Assembly: GCA_030158305.1 (NCBI GenBank)
Contig: JAOATE010000008.1
Span: 27,319 to 73,511 of the forward strand
Direction: 5' to 3'
From: Burkholderiaceae bacterium
GTDB taxonomy: Bacteria > Pseudomonadota > Gammaproteobacteria > Burkholderiales > Burkholderiaceae_B
Length of the DNA stretch: 46,193 bases
Shown: positions 28,287-36,795 of the stretch, piece by piece
How positions within the stretch are numbered: the first letter of the stretch is position 1
How the letters are laid out: each line of letters opens with the position of its first letter
The notes under the pieces: generated by a model
Databases searched by the model: none
The model's input: the letters and a program-made list of their open reading frames with translations, nothing else
What the model was told of the DNA's origin: nothing
Program-made: the position numbers and the translations under genes

Positions 28287-29414
28287 TTAACGGGAGTAAT
28301 ACAGGCTTAACCCTTGCCTGAGTTCTTCGAATACCTGCGCATGCCAAAAAGCAACGCCTAAAACAATCATCAATGACAGGAGTAATGCCCCCCACCGCAA
28401 GTACACCGCCTGTGTCCGGATACGTTTAAGTGCGTGCCGTTCCGTTCTGAGACGCGCACGAAGCAACGCCTCATCTAGCCCCAAGGTTTGAATCAAGTCC
28501 GTGAAATACCACCAGATCTCTGAATCAATCAATCCAGTATCCAGCGCATCCGTGGTGTGAGCGCCCAAATCCAATCGGGCCACCATGGTGTGGAGGTGTC
28601 CAGAAAACCATGGGCTCGCTCCCTGCATCTGTAAGGCAATGGCATCACGTAAGCGAGTTCCTTGGCTCACTCCCGGAGTAAGCGTCACTGCGAGTAATGA
28701 CACAAACCTGACGGTTTGCACGCGCCGATAAAAGGCCCAGGGACCAAACCTGTCTGCAACATCACGCAACGATCCGGTCCATGATGCGAACGACCAAAGC
28801 GCAGTGAGTACGCACAAGATCAAACCAACAGTCACAACAGGCCAGGCAGCGCTCAAAAAGTCTGCAGTCACAAACAGACTTTTTGTCCATCCGGAAAAAT
28901 ACTCTGCGGGCACTGCCGCAAAAACCTTTTGAAGGTGCTTTGCCGAAAAAAACGGAATCGACAATACAGAACCAAGCCCAACCAATAATCCCGCAAATCC
29001 AGCAAATGCTGTTGTCAACAATACACTGCGCGCCCCGTCAATTAATCTGACGACTCCAGCGAGTTGCCTGAAGGTTTTTGTCAGCGCCTGAGATCCCGAA
29101 TACTGTGCGGACTGAATGGCAAGAAGGTCCTCAAGCGGTAGAGTACCGCTCCAGGTAGAAAATAAATCTCCTCCTGTCTGGGGAAATCTTTCAAGCCAAA
29201 CGCGTGATAACACCCCGCGCGGACTAGTGGCGGTATATCTGGATGCATCATCATAAAAAATATTTTGAAGAGTTTTCGTTCCAGCCGTTGAGTCCATGAC
29301 ATCTGCCAAGTACTCGTAGTAATCAGCACGCTGAATTCGAAACGAAAAAGCAGCAAGTAGCACCCAAGCTTTAAACCAGAGAGCCTTCAATTCAATCAGT
29401 CGCAATCGATGCAT
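28287..29414 (-). CDS. pilR: Type IVb pilus inner-membrane platform protein PilR
   Basis: 375-residue polytopic protein of the GspF/PilC type that anchors the assembly ATPase at the inner membrane. Hydrophobic helices are visible near residues 120-145 (FAGFAGLLVGLGSVLSIPFF), 185-205 (PVVTVGLILCVLTALWSF) and at the C-terminus (LRWGALLLSLMIVLGVAFW). The GspF-like segment DAIALQMQGASPWFSGHL lies after the third helix. ATG 29414, 4 bp after the pilQ stop, is preferred over the TTG at 29432. It lies between pilQ and pilS as in R64. Confidence 0.82.
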   Translation of the reverse strand: MHRLRLIELKALWFKAWVLLAAFSFRIQRADYYEYLADVMDSTAGTKTLQNIFYDDASRYTATSPRGVLSRVWLERFPQTGGDLFSTWSGTLPLEDLLAIQSAQYSGSQALTKTFRQLAGVVRLIDGARSVLLTTAFAGFAGLLVGLGSVLSIPFFSAKHLQKVFAAVPAEYFSGWTKSLFVTADFLSAAWPVVTVGLILCVLTALWSFASWTGSLRDVADRFGPWAFYRRVQTVRFVSLLAVTLTPGVSQGTRLRDAIALQMQGASPWFSGHLHTMVARLDLGAHTTDALDTGLIDSEIWWYFTDLIQTLGLDEALLRARLRTERHALKRIRTQAVYLRWGALLLSLMIVLGVAFWHAQVFEELRQGLSLYYSR

Positions 29415-29418
29415 ACCT

Positions 29419-31134
29419 TTAAATCGGAACAAAAGCAGGCCTCATGGCAAGACTCATCACACCGAATACCTGCTCGACAATTCTGGGATCAACGAGACCA
29501 TTCCAGACTTTGTACAGTGCGCATTGCTGCGCACTTTTCCCAGTCATATCTGCATCAAACAGCGCACTGCGCGGACGCTGTTCAAACCAACGGTGCATAA
29601 GCAGCCCGTCGTTTGCTTTCAAAGCCCTTAAAAAATCTGGTTCCTCGGAGGGTGCAATCATCTCGGCCGCCACTGTACGACCCGAAGTGCCATTCAACGC
29701 TGTCAAGCCATTTGCACACTTCGGACAACCATGCTCAGACCGAAATCTCAACCGAGATCTGGGCAATTCGGCTTGCTCTTCCATTGAAGCAACCCATGAC
29801 TCACGCCAATGCGCAGAGCGCTGTTGAGAGAGCGCGCAATACCACTGAGCGCTGGAAGCGACTTGTTCATATGTTTGTGCGCATCCCTGACAAAGCACTG
29901 GCAAAAGACACTGAAACACCAATAACTTTAAAATCCCTGGTGTTGCCAACAAGTCTCTTGGCACACCGATAAAGCTTGAGGACAAACGCTCAGGCACCCA
30001 GAGTGCAGAGCCCGAGTGGACCGTTGTGTAAAGACTGACCCCTGAGCCAGCCAGATCTGCAAAGGCACGACCGCCCGCCATATCTCTAATTTCACCAATC
30101 AACAAATCATTCATGGCAGAACGCTTGAAGGCCTTGAGCTTGTTATCGAACACACTTAATTCGTTTTCTTCCAGAGATCTAGAGACAGTATTTTGTAACG
30201 CATTTGGAATGAAATACTCGGCGGGATCTTCAAGAGTAATGACTTTTCGATGTGCTGGAATCTCTCGCATGAGTGTTGCGAGCGTGGTGGATTTGCCTGA
30301 ACCTACTGTTCCAGCCAAGACGATTGCTCCCCCCTGTGTCAGACTCGCTCTGCGCAAAGCACTAATCTGAGACTTTAAATAGCCCAATTCTGATAGCTCA
30401 GGCGTCAAATCAGTTGAATCAAGCACCAACACACGCAAACACACCGAACACCCTTGATCAGTCGCAAGCGACGCCCAGCGCAAGCAAATTCTCTGCCCTT
30501 CTAATTCACGCGTCACACGCCCCTGTTGCTCCACCGTTGGGTCAAAAACCGCACCATTTCCACCCTCCACATCCATCCATGTCACGGCCAGCATCGCTAG
30601 CATCGTCGCGGTTGGGATATGTGCAAAGCGATCGGGGCATACATATCTCCCGTCTATCGTAAACATCACGGGTGAATCGCTTTGCATCCGTTTGACATTG
30701 AAGTGAACGTCACTCGCACGATGACGAAGTGCCCAAACAATAATCGAATTTACAGCTTGCGCAAGTGCTCCTCCATTAGCAGCTGGGTCTGAAGATGGAG
30801 TGGTCCCTAATACAGAAGTTCGCACGGTCTTTGTTACGGCGATCAACAGTGCTGGAGACAATATAAACAGGGGCGTTGGATGAAGTCGGTAGTTCCGTTT
30901 TTTTAATAATTGCAAGAGGGCTGCGGTCTGATCGTCATGATAAAACTCGCCCAAGACAAATACGCCTGCTGATCCATCGGTAAACAACACAGGACACATG
31001 CGGGCAACTAGACTAAGAACGTCCAAGTCTTTGCTTAGGGTTCGCATCAGCGGAGGAACCATTTGATCCAGCTCCCCTTGCGTTCTTATTTCAAATGGCA
31101 TCTGCTCCATCGTGCGCGTGAGTAGCCCGCTCAT
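29419..31134 (-). CDS. pilQ: Type IVb pilus assembly ATPase PilQ
   Basis: 571-residue cytoplasmic secretion ATPase of the GspE/PilB superfamily that powers pilus assembly. The Walker A loop GTVGSGKST lies at residues 275-283, the Asp box ITLEDPAEY follows near 300, Walker B is LLIGEIRD near 344, and a His box is TTVHSGSA near 370. Two CxxC pairs (CQGC and CPKC) in the C-terminal part form the tetracysteine zinc site of this family. ATG 31134 overlaps the pilP stop (ATGA), so it is chosen over TTG 31155. In R64 nomenclature PilQ is the ATPase, not the secretin. Confidence 0.88.
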   Translation of the reverse strand: MSGLLTRTMEQMPFEIRTQGELDQMVPPLMRTLSKDLDVLSLVARMCPVLFTDGSAGVFVLGEFYHDDQTAALLQLLKKRNYRLHPTPLFILSPALLIAVTKTVRTSVLGTTPSSDPAANGGALAQAVNSIIVWALRHRASDVHFNVKRMQSDSPVMFTIDGRYVCPDRFAHIPTATMLAMLAVTWMDVEGGNGAVFDPTVEQQGRVTRELEGQRICLRWASLATDQGCSVCLRVLVLDSTDLTPELSELGYLKSQISALRRASLTQGGAIVLAGTVGSGKSTTLATLMREIPAHRKVITLEDPAEYFIPNALQNTVSRSLEENELSVFDNKLKAFKRSAMNDLLIGEIRDMAGGRAFADLAGSGVSLYTTVHSGSALWVPERLSSSFIGVPRDLLATPGILKLLVFQCLLPVLCQGCAQTYEQVASSAQWYCALSQQRSAHWRESWVASMEEQAELPRSRLRFRSEHGCPKCANGLTALNGTSGRTVAAEMIAPSEEPDFLRALKANDGLLMHRWFEQRPRSALFDADMTGKSAQQCALYKVWNGLVDPRIVEQVFGVMSLAMRPAFVPI

Positions 31135-31544
31135 GGAAGGATCTGTCCTAAACAAAGAGTTTCTGGATTTTCATGCTTTTTAAGATAAATACACGGTGTA
31201 GCAATTCGGTCTAGTGTGTAAGAGGTAGAACGCCCAGAAATCGCCTGAGTGTGTTTGTTTTTGAACACATGAGGTTCGCCATCCAGCAATACCTCTGCGC
31301 TTAATGAATGCCCCACGCCGTAAATGGCGAGGAGAACATTTTCCGTCGAATGCGCAATGACCGGACCAGGCGCTAACATGGGGCCCACGATTTGTTTTCG
31401 TGCTGCCAATAACGCAGCCTGTGTGTCGAGTTGAAGCAACTCTTCTACGACACTGGGCTCCTGTGACTGAGCACACATGGGGAACAATCCTTGTACAGTG
31501 AGTAATGTCATGCTCAGTACGTATGCCGTGTGTCGTTTATTCAT
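31131..31544 (-). CDS. pilP: Type IVb pilus accessory protein PilP
   Basis: 137-residue secreted protein with an N-terminal signal peptide (MNKRHTAYVLSMTLLTVQGL, probable cut near CAQSQ). The mature part begins with a helix (SVVEELLQLDTQAALLAARK), followed by a small beta-rich domain (IYGVGHSLSAEVLLDGEPHVFK). This is the pattern of PilP from IncI1-type pili, a periplasmic protein linked to PilO. ATG 31544 overlaps the pilO stop by 8 bp. An in-frame TTG at 31553 sits closer to GAGG. Identification depends mostly on position and size. Confidence 0.7.
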   Translation of the reverse strand: MNKRHTAYVLSMTLLTVQGLFPMCAQSQEPSVVEELLQLDTQAALLAARKQIVGPMLAPGPVIAHSTENVLLAIYGVGHSLSAEVLLDGEPHVFKNKHTQAISGRSTSYTLDRIATPCIYLKKHENPETLCLGQILP

Positions 31545-32856
31545 TTGATTCAAATACCTCTCCCGTCAGACTCATCGTTAACTCACTTCGACTAATTCCC
31601 TGTCCGACTGGTTCACCTAGCTCAAGTTGTAATCCACGCCAACGCACGGGGACTGTCAGTCCTTTAAGTGCGGACATTGAACGCAAAGGTCCTTTGATCG
31701 CAATGTGTCTTCGTATCAACGGTTTTAAATGCGCTGGACGCGCTAAAGGCACCCCTTGACTGCTGATCGGTCCAGCCATGTTGATCAGTGATCCTGTTCC
31801 AATTTGGATAGAATCAAAGACCGGTGCCACACTTTGCAAATAACTCAGCCAATTTTTCAAGGGCATCGAAGCGGCAACAGGCTTGAAGTCACTTGCTGCA
31901 TTCAGCACATTCCAACGCAATACTCCATGTTCAAGATCCGTAAATTCTGCTTCCCAACCAACAGGTTTCGCTGCGTCTAAATGCTCGCTCAAGGCAAGCC
32001 TTTTGGCGCGCTGATAACGCGCGGCGCAATGCCAATCCATGCGCAGAGGTTCACACATAATCTGTTTGAGTTTCCACCCACCGGGGCTGAGTGGTGCCTG
32101 ACTCCAGGCCTCGATGACGCGAAATAACTGTTCAGGCTGATGGATGGGGTGCATCAATGCAAAGGCGTCATACACTTGCTGCCACAAAGCGTCGCCATTC
32201 TCTTCGGGAGGGAGTTGGGTCGGCTCAGATCCTCCACCTCCAATTGCCAAAAAAAGGCCCCCTATCAGCACGGCCATGCAGGCCGCTGGAATGCTGAAGT
32301 ATCTAGTACCCGAGACCTTTTGAAGACGAGAGTGTAAATTTATACCTCCTGATAGCCAGTCTGGTAAATTGTCTTGATTGAGGTCCTGAGATCTTAAAAT
32401 TTGTATGCTTGGAAAGCGTGCGGTTAGAACACTGAGCGCATCCTCTACATCAGCTAAACACGCATACCAACGATCAGTTTGTGCCAAGACCAACCCTGAA
32501 TTAACTGCAACAAGCCAATATCCTTTGCTTGGCATCAAACTCACAGCTGCGACAACACCCTCTTGATGAGTTAAAGCAAAGATTGCCGCGGCTGAATGAA
32601 AGGGTTTCGAACGCTCTAATTGAGCACCAACATTCTTTGCTCTTTTGTGAATGATCCCACACCCCACAACAGCTGCTAGTGAACCTGCCACCAAATAATG
32701 AGTGGCTTTAAGTGAGCGCGCCCGACCTCGTCCGAGCTTGGCTGGAAGCCCCCCTACAAGAGGCGTCCAATCTAAACCAAAGACAATCTCTACTTGCTGA
32801 GGATGACTCCACACCAAGGTGCCTGGCGTTCGGCACGACTCAATATCGTTTGTCAT
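31537..32856 (-). CDS. pilO: Type IVb pilus protein PilO (PilO2-like)
   Basis: 439-residue inner-membrane protein matching the PilO of R64-like pili rather than the small PilO of type IVa pili. The N-terminal half (to about 200) is soluble, with a short hydrophobic stretch near 52-66. A strong membrane helix lies at about 208-230 (IPAACMAVLIGGLFLAIGGGG), followed by a periplasmic domain of about 210 residues. It likely links the platform to the secretin. It starts 2 bp after the pilN stop and overlaps pilP. Name based on order, length and topology. Confidence 0.75.
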   Translation of the reverse strand: MTNDIESCRTPGTLVWSHPQQVEIVFGLDWTPLVGGLPAKLGRGRARSLKATHYLVAGSLAAVVGCGIIHKRAKNVGAQLERSKPFHSAAAIFALTHQEGVVAAVSLMPSKGYWLVAVNSGLVLAQTDRWYACLADVEDALSVLTARFPSIQILRSQDLNQDNLPDWLSGGINLHSRLQKVSGTRYFSIPAACMAVLIGGLFLAIGGGGSEPTQLPPEENGDALWQQVYDAFALMHPIHQPEQLFRVIEAWSQAPLSPGGWKLKQIMCEPLRMDWHCAARYQRAKRLALSEHLDAAKPVGWEAEFTDLEHGVLRWNVLNAASDFKPVAASMPLKNWLSYLQSVAPVFDSIQIGTGSLINMAGPISSQGVPLARPAHLKPLIRRHIAIKGPLRSMSALKGLTVPVRWRGLQLELGEPVGQGISRSELTMSLTGEVFESNE

Positions 32857-32858
32857 GC

Positions 32859-34484
32859 TTAGAGGCCCTCTTCTACCTGTGCGGTCACCATAATCAACGT
32901 TGCAGTTCGCGATTGTTTGGCACGATTAGCACCTCCAAACAGCATTGGGGTCTCTGGGGTCAATCGATTCTGTTCCGACTCATGATGTGTAGAGTCAAAA
33001 CCAGAGATCAGCATTGGCTGTCCTGTCTGAAGGGCTATTTGTTGAACGGTGCCATGTCCATCAATCGTGATTTGCTGAATTTGCAACTGACTGCCAGGGT
33101 CACCCACCACAACAGACTTCAAAGGCTGGGCGACAGTATTGTCATAGGCCACTGAAAGTAAAACTTGTCCGTTTTCTTGAGCATCAGGAACAAGGGTCAA
33201 AAATGCCCCCACAGTTTCCTCTTTTTGACTGACGGTGACTGAACCCACCCCACCTCGCGTCGACGAAAGAGACATCTCAGCAGCCTGCGTTGACTTGACT
33301 TGATCGATATAAGAAAAAGTCGTTCTCACTGCATGGGTGACGGGTCGACGATTTAATGTCAAAACGGGAATCGTCACGTGACGCAATACCGTTCCATACT
33401 TAGAGAGCGCTCTAAGTACCGCCTGGCTTCGCATTGCGGTCGAAGGCAGAACGCCCAGTTTTGCAGTCGCGCCAGCAATCGGTGCGCCCGCTAAAGTACT
33501 TGAGAGCGATGCTGCAATTTTTCCGTGTTCCCAAAGAGAGTCCCAATCCAAACCGAACTCAGCATCCTGATGTGTCACGAGGGTAATTTCCTCGAAAATC
33601 AATCGGACCCGTCTAGTCAGAATTCGATTTTCTCTTTCTAAATATCGTGCAATCTCAGCGAGGACCTCTGGCGTATCCGTCACGACAATGGAGGTCGACG
33701 CACCCGGTTGAGCAGCGATGATCGCTGCGCGAGTCAGAAAGGGCTCAAGCCTCTCTTTGATCGCAAGTAATACATGCTGATCGGAAGCGACCAAAGACGT
33801 GCGCGATGAGTTATCAAAACCACCCGTCTTGCTATTGGCGGTTCGACCGAGCCGTGCGTCTGCATGTGATGACAATGTCAGTGCACGCACATCGAAGACA
33901 CGCGTCTCTGTTCGATAAAACTCAAGCGCACGATCGTGATATCGCCACAACACACCTAACCGCCTGGACAAGATGTCCAAGACTTCTGGCAAGGGCCTTT
34001 GACCCATTGGGAACTGAGCCGTATTGGCTGTCGTATCTGGAGTTTGAGCAGTCGCTGTGCTGAGACGAGGTAAAAAATGATCTGCGGGCAAATGCGCCTC
34101 TGGCTTAATCCTGACGGGAATGCCGGTTGCTTGCGTAATACGCTCTGCAAGGATCGACAGATCAACCTTACCTTGGCGATACATCAAAGTTGTGTCGATG
34201 GTCGATCTAAGGGCGGGTGGCAAAGTCACCTCTCTACCTAGTGGAACTGCGCGTCCCATCAGCCAGGGCTTGGCTACATTTTGTGCTTGAACTCTCGAAT
34301 GTGCCGAGCGTGTTAATGACTCAAAATTTTCTTTTTTTTGATCAATGAGACTGCCTGCCTCTTTCACCCGCGCATCTTGCTGTTTGATGCGGCGATCTAG
34401 GGTGCAACCTGCCAGAGAGACGAGGATGATCAACGTTGCACCCTTTGTGCAACTGCTCAACCGGCTCATGTCTGAATGCCTCAT
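32859..34484 (-). CDS. pilN: Type IVb pilus secretin PilN (outer-membrane lipoprotein)
   Basis: 541-residue secretin forming the outer-membrane channel of the pilus. A lipoprotein signal ends in SLAGC (lipidated C27), as in PilN/BfpB-type secretins. A STN-like segment near residues 100-170 is followed by N domains (IVVTDTPEVLAEIARYLEREN). The secretin core includes VPVLTLNRRPVTHAV, SVTVSQKEETVGAFLTLVP and the final QTGQPMLISGFDS strand pair. It overlaps the pilL stop by ATGA. A TMR-like stretch ends the protein with RTATLIMVTAQVEEGL. Confidence 0.88.
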   Translation of the reverse strand: MRHSDMSRLSSCTKGATLIILVSLAGCTLDRRIKQQDARVKEAGSLIDQKKENFESLTRSAHSRVQAQNVAKPWLMGRAVPLGREVTLPPALRSTIDTTLMYRQGKVDLSILAERITQATGIPVRIKPEAHLPADHFLPRLSTATAQTPDTTANTAQFPMGQRPLPEVLDILSRRLGVLWRYHDRALEFYRTETRVFDVRALTLSSHADARLGRTANSKTGGFDNSSRTSLVASDQHVLLAIKERLEPFLTRAAIIAAQPGASTSIVVTDTPEVLAEIARYLERENRILTRRVRLIFEEITLVTHQDAEFGLDWDSLWEHGKIAASLSSTLAGAPIAGATAKLGVLPSTAMRSQAVLRALSKYGTVLRHVTIPVLTLNRRPVTHAVRTTFSYIDQVKSTQAAEMSLSSTRGGVGSVTVSQKEETVGAFLTLVPDAQENGQVLLSVAYDNTVAQPLKSVVVGDPGSQLQIQQITIDGHGTVQQIALQTGQPMLISGFDSTHHESEQNRLTPETPMLFGGANRAKQSRTATLIMVTAQVEEGL

Positions 34485-35269
34485 ACTCGCGCACCCTCAA
34501 CCACCGTGCGATCGCACGCTTCGGTAATCGGGACCACGCGTAACACCTGATTGGTATAGAAGCATGGCTGCAGCGGTCTTTCTGAGAGTTCAGTTGCCTC
34601 AACTAACGCACGCACTGAACCCATGAAGTCGTCAGAAAAACTTGCAGTCGCCGTTAACGGAATATCGACATCAACGGCCCAGTGCTCGACTTGAAATCTC
34701 CATCCACTGAGTCCCGACCAGCGTGCGAGCGCTTGCCGGAGATTTTTATCCGAAGGGGTAATGGCATAAAAAGCTTGGGTAGTCGGCTTTTTAGATGAGG
34801 TAATCAGGGCTGGCGACTTAGGCGTCACGTGGGTGACAGACTCAATGACTGCCATCGGGACTGCCGGTGAACCTGCTACTGGCGCAACGGACGTCGGTTC
34901 GGGAGGTGTTGTTTGCACGACAGACGAATCGTTTAAGCGTCGCGCCCTAGCCTGCCGATGTGCCCCACGAAACACGAGCGCGGTCCATTGTGCGTCAAGT
35001 TTGGTGTAGGGACCTTGACGCACATAGGATGCGAGTTGTTCACCCTGTGCTGCTACGCCAAAGATGGCGGGCAAAGTCTGATTAGGTTGCCACTGCAACC
35101 AGATATGTGTCGCGTCCGAAAAAACTTGCAAAGGTGCGACTGTTCTGTCCCCTGACAGTTTCCAGGAAAAATCCAATGCCCCAGCAGGAGAAATTTTTTG
35201 TCTGCTCGCGCATCCCGGCAAAGCAACAATACAAACCAAAAGGGCACGGCAAGTCCAGATCGCAAACAT
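34481..35269 (-). CDS. pilL: PilL-like lipoprotein with VirB9/TrbG-like and TcpQ-like domains
   Basis: 262-residue lipoprotein (signal ending ALPGC, lipidated C20). The N-terminal part (about residues 33-112) reads like the C-terminal beta domain of VirB9/TrbG proteins, with APLQVFSDATHIWLQWQ and LPAIFGVA. The C-terminal part (about 170-250) resembles TcpQ/PilL domains, with SDKNLRQALARWSGLSGWRFQVEHW and ATASFSDDFMGSVRALVEA. TcpQ stabilises the secretin of the toxin-coregulated pilus, and pilN follows at once. First gene of the operon. Both domain calls are by eye. Confidence 0.72.
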   Translation of the reverse strand: MFAIWTCRALLVCIVALPGCASRQKISPAGALDFSWKLSGDRTVAPLQVFSDATHIWLQWQPNQTLPAIFGVAAQGEQLASYVRQGPYTKLDAQWTALVFRGAHRQARARRLNDSSVVQTTPPEPTSVAPVAGSPAVPMAVIESVTHVTPKSPALITSSKKPTTQAFYAITPSDKNLRQALARWSGLSGWRFQVEHWAVDVDIPLTATASFSDDFMGSVRALVEATELSERPLQPCFYTNQVLRVVPITEACDRTVVEGARV

Positions 35270-35363
35270 ATTGTCATCGCATCAAATCGAAGACAAGCAT
35301 ACTGAGGCTAAATCATACCCATCACAATTGTATGAAATACGAATGGATCAAATGAGTATCCAT

Positions 35364-35397
35364 AAAAAAACGGAGCACTCAGGCTCCGTTTTTTTGA
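35364..35397. terminator. Bidirectional rho-independent terminator between ugpB and pilL
   Basis: A7, then CGGAGC (35371-35376), loop ACTCAG, GCTCCG (35383-35388) and T7. It can work on both strands. On the minus strand it terminates ugpB transcription 14 bp after the stop codon, so the pilus operon needs its own promoter within 35270-35363. A TACAAT and a TATGAT occur there on the minus strand but without clear -35 partners. Confidence 0.88.
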
Positions 35398-35410
35398 TCA
35401 AGCAAACAAC

Positions 35411-36739
35411 CTATTTGCGTCTGGCAGCAGGTGCTGAAGTCACAGGATCTTGAGAGAGCACCTTGGCTTGATCAACGGCCTTGGTGAGTGCCTCTACAGG
35501 CGGAGTATTGCCAGAGAGGGCTGCATCAAACTCGCGGCTCAAGATGGGTTCGATGCGTGGGTAGTTACGCAAACGGAAACCGCGACTATTGACGTCTTTT
35601 ACGTTACGCATACTGTCGACGAGCTGACGCGCACCAGGAATACGATCGTAGAAAGCGGCATCACCGGTGCGGAAGGCCGCATCTGTGAGGGGCAAAAATC
35701 CAGTGCGTTGATGCCATGCAGAGGCGATCACTGGCTGTGCCAAGAACGACAAGAAGGCCATGGTGGCTTTATCCTGATCCTTCGTGTGGCCAGAAGTTGC
35801 CCACAATGCAGAGCCGCTAACATAAGGTGCACCCGCTGTTTTGACGACCTGATCATAGAAAGGCATGGGTGCAATACCAAAACTCAAGCCTTTTGCATCT
35901 TGCATACGTGCCAAGGCACCGGAGGTGGTCGTGATCACAGCGCAACGGTTGTCAGCAAACATGTCATCTGCTTCTGAACCATTGCTGTTGAACGGAAAGA
36001 GGTCTGAACGCTTCCAGCTCACCATGATGGACAAGTGCCGCATGAATACTGGGTCAAGCAGGTTGAGTTGAGCGCCTTTGACATTGTCCAACCCGTTTTT
36101 CGGGGTCACATACAGAGTCCCGTTCAAAGGAGCCATATTTTCAAGGTGTGTCGTGACTTGATGACTCGTGGCAAAGGGGCAATTGTAGTGAGCCTTGTCT
36201 CTCAAAATCAGCAAATGATTTTGGAGTTCAGGCCAGGTTTTGGCAGGTTTGTTGGCGTCTAGGCCCGCTTTTTTGTAACCATCGACGTTGTAAAACATCA
36301 CGGGAATTTCGGCCATATAGGGAAAAGCCATCAGGCGACCCTGGCCATCACGCATGAAACCCGTTGTCTGTGACACAAACCAACTGGCATCTTTCATCGG
36401 GTATTGCTTGAGCAACTGATGCAACGGGATGATGTCTTTGTGCTGGGCAATCATCTCAGGCGAGCGGTTGTCAGGCAACTGGACTAGATTGGGCTTGCGC
36501 TTTTCGGCAACGGCTTGCTCACCGGCTTTGCGCAGCGACTCCTGATTAGGGAAGGCCTTGAGAACGACATTGACATCTTTCTGTTCGTTGTTAAAGCGAC
36601 GAGCAATTTTCTCGAACTCTGACTTGTGAATGGCAGTCATTGTGTGCCAGACCTCGATCTTGACTGGCTCCGCCTGGGCAGGCACAGCAAAAACACAGGT
36701 CACACCAAGCACCGCGGCAATACGTTTAAGAAGGGTCAC
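35411..36739 (-). CDS. UgpB-like ABC transporter substrate-binding protein
   Basis: 442-residue periplasmic binding protein of the family 1 extracellular type, close in length and pattern to UgpB (glycerol-3-phosphate). The start is set at GTG 36739, which gives a clean signal peptide (VTLLKRIAAVLGVTCVFAVPAQA, cut before EPVKIEVWH) with GGA 9 bases upstream; the TTG at 36787 does not. Motifs include EVWHTMTAIHKSEFEKIARRFN and KPNLVQLPDNRSPEM. No permease or ATPase gene is next to it, so its transporter must be elsewhere or it is an orphan. Substrate unknown. Confidence 0.85.
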   Translation of the reverse strand: MTLLKRIAAVLGVTCVFAVPAQAEPVKIEVWHTMTAIHKSEFEKIARRFNNEQKDVNVVLKAFPNQESLRKAGEQAVAEKRKPNLVQLPDNRSPEMIAQHKDIIPLHQLLKQYPMKDASWFVSQTTGFMRDGQGRLMAFPYMAEIPVMFYNVDGYKKAGLDANKPAKTWPELQNHLLILRDKAHYNCPFATSHQVTTHLENMAPLNGTLYVTPKNGLDNVKGAQLNLLDPVFMRHLSIMVSWKRSDLFPFNSNGSEADDMFADNRCAVITTTSGALARMQDAKGLSFGIAPMPFYDQVVKTAGAPYVSGSALWATSGHTKDQDKATMAFLSFLAQPVIASAWHQRTGFLPLTDAAFRTGDAAFYDRIPGARQLVDSMRNVKDVNSRGFRLRNYPRIEPILSREFDAALSGNTPPVEALTKAVDQAKVLSQDPVTSAPAARRK

Positions 36740-36795
36740 GCTGAAAATTCCATAAATAGAATGCAAGTGCACAAAACCTTTGTGCAAGGAAAAGC

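Noticed and set aside
26475-35269. Type II secretion system instead of a pilus
   Set aside because: The secretin is a lipoprotein, only two prepilins occur and one is the PilV-type, and PilO-, PilP- and TcpQ-like partners with the R64 gene order fit a type IVb pilus better.
26379-35410. Genomic island with attachment sites or integrase around the pilus genes
   Set aside because: No tRNA gene, direct repeats or integrase were seen at either border; the GC content could not be measured by eye with confidence.
36740-36787. Longer ugpB start at a TTG
   Set aside because: It would bury the signal peptide behind 16 residues; the GTG at 36739 gives a normal signal and family length.
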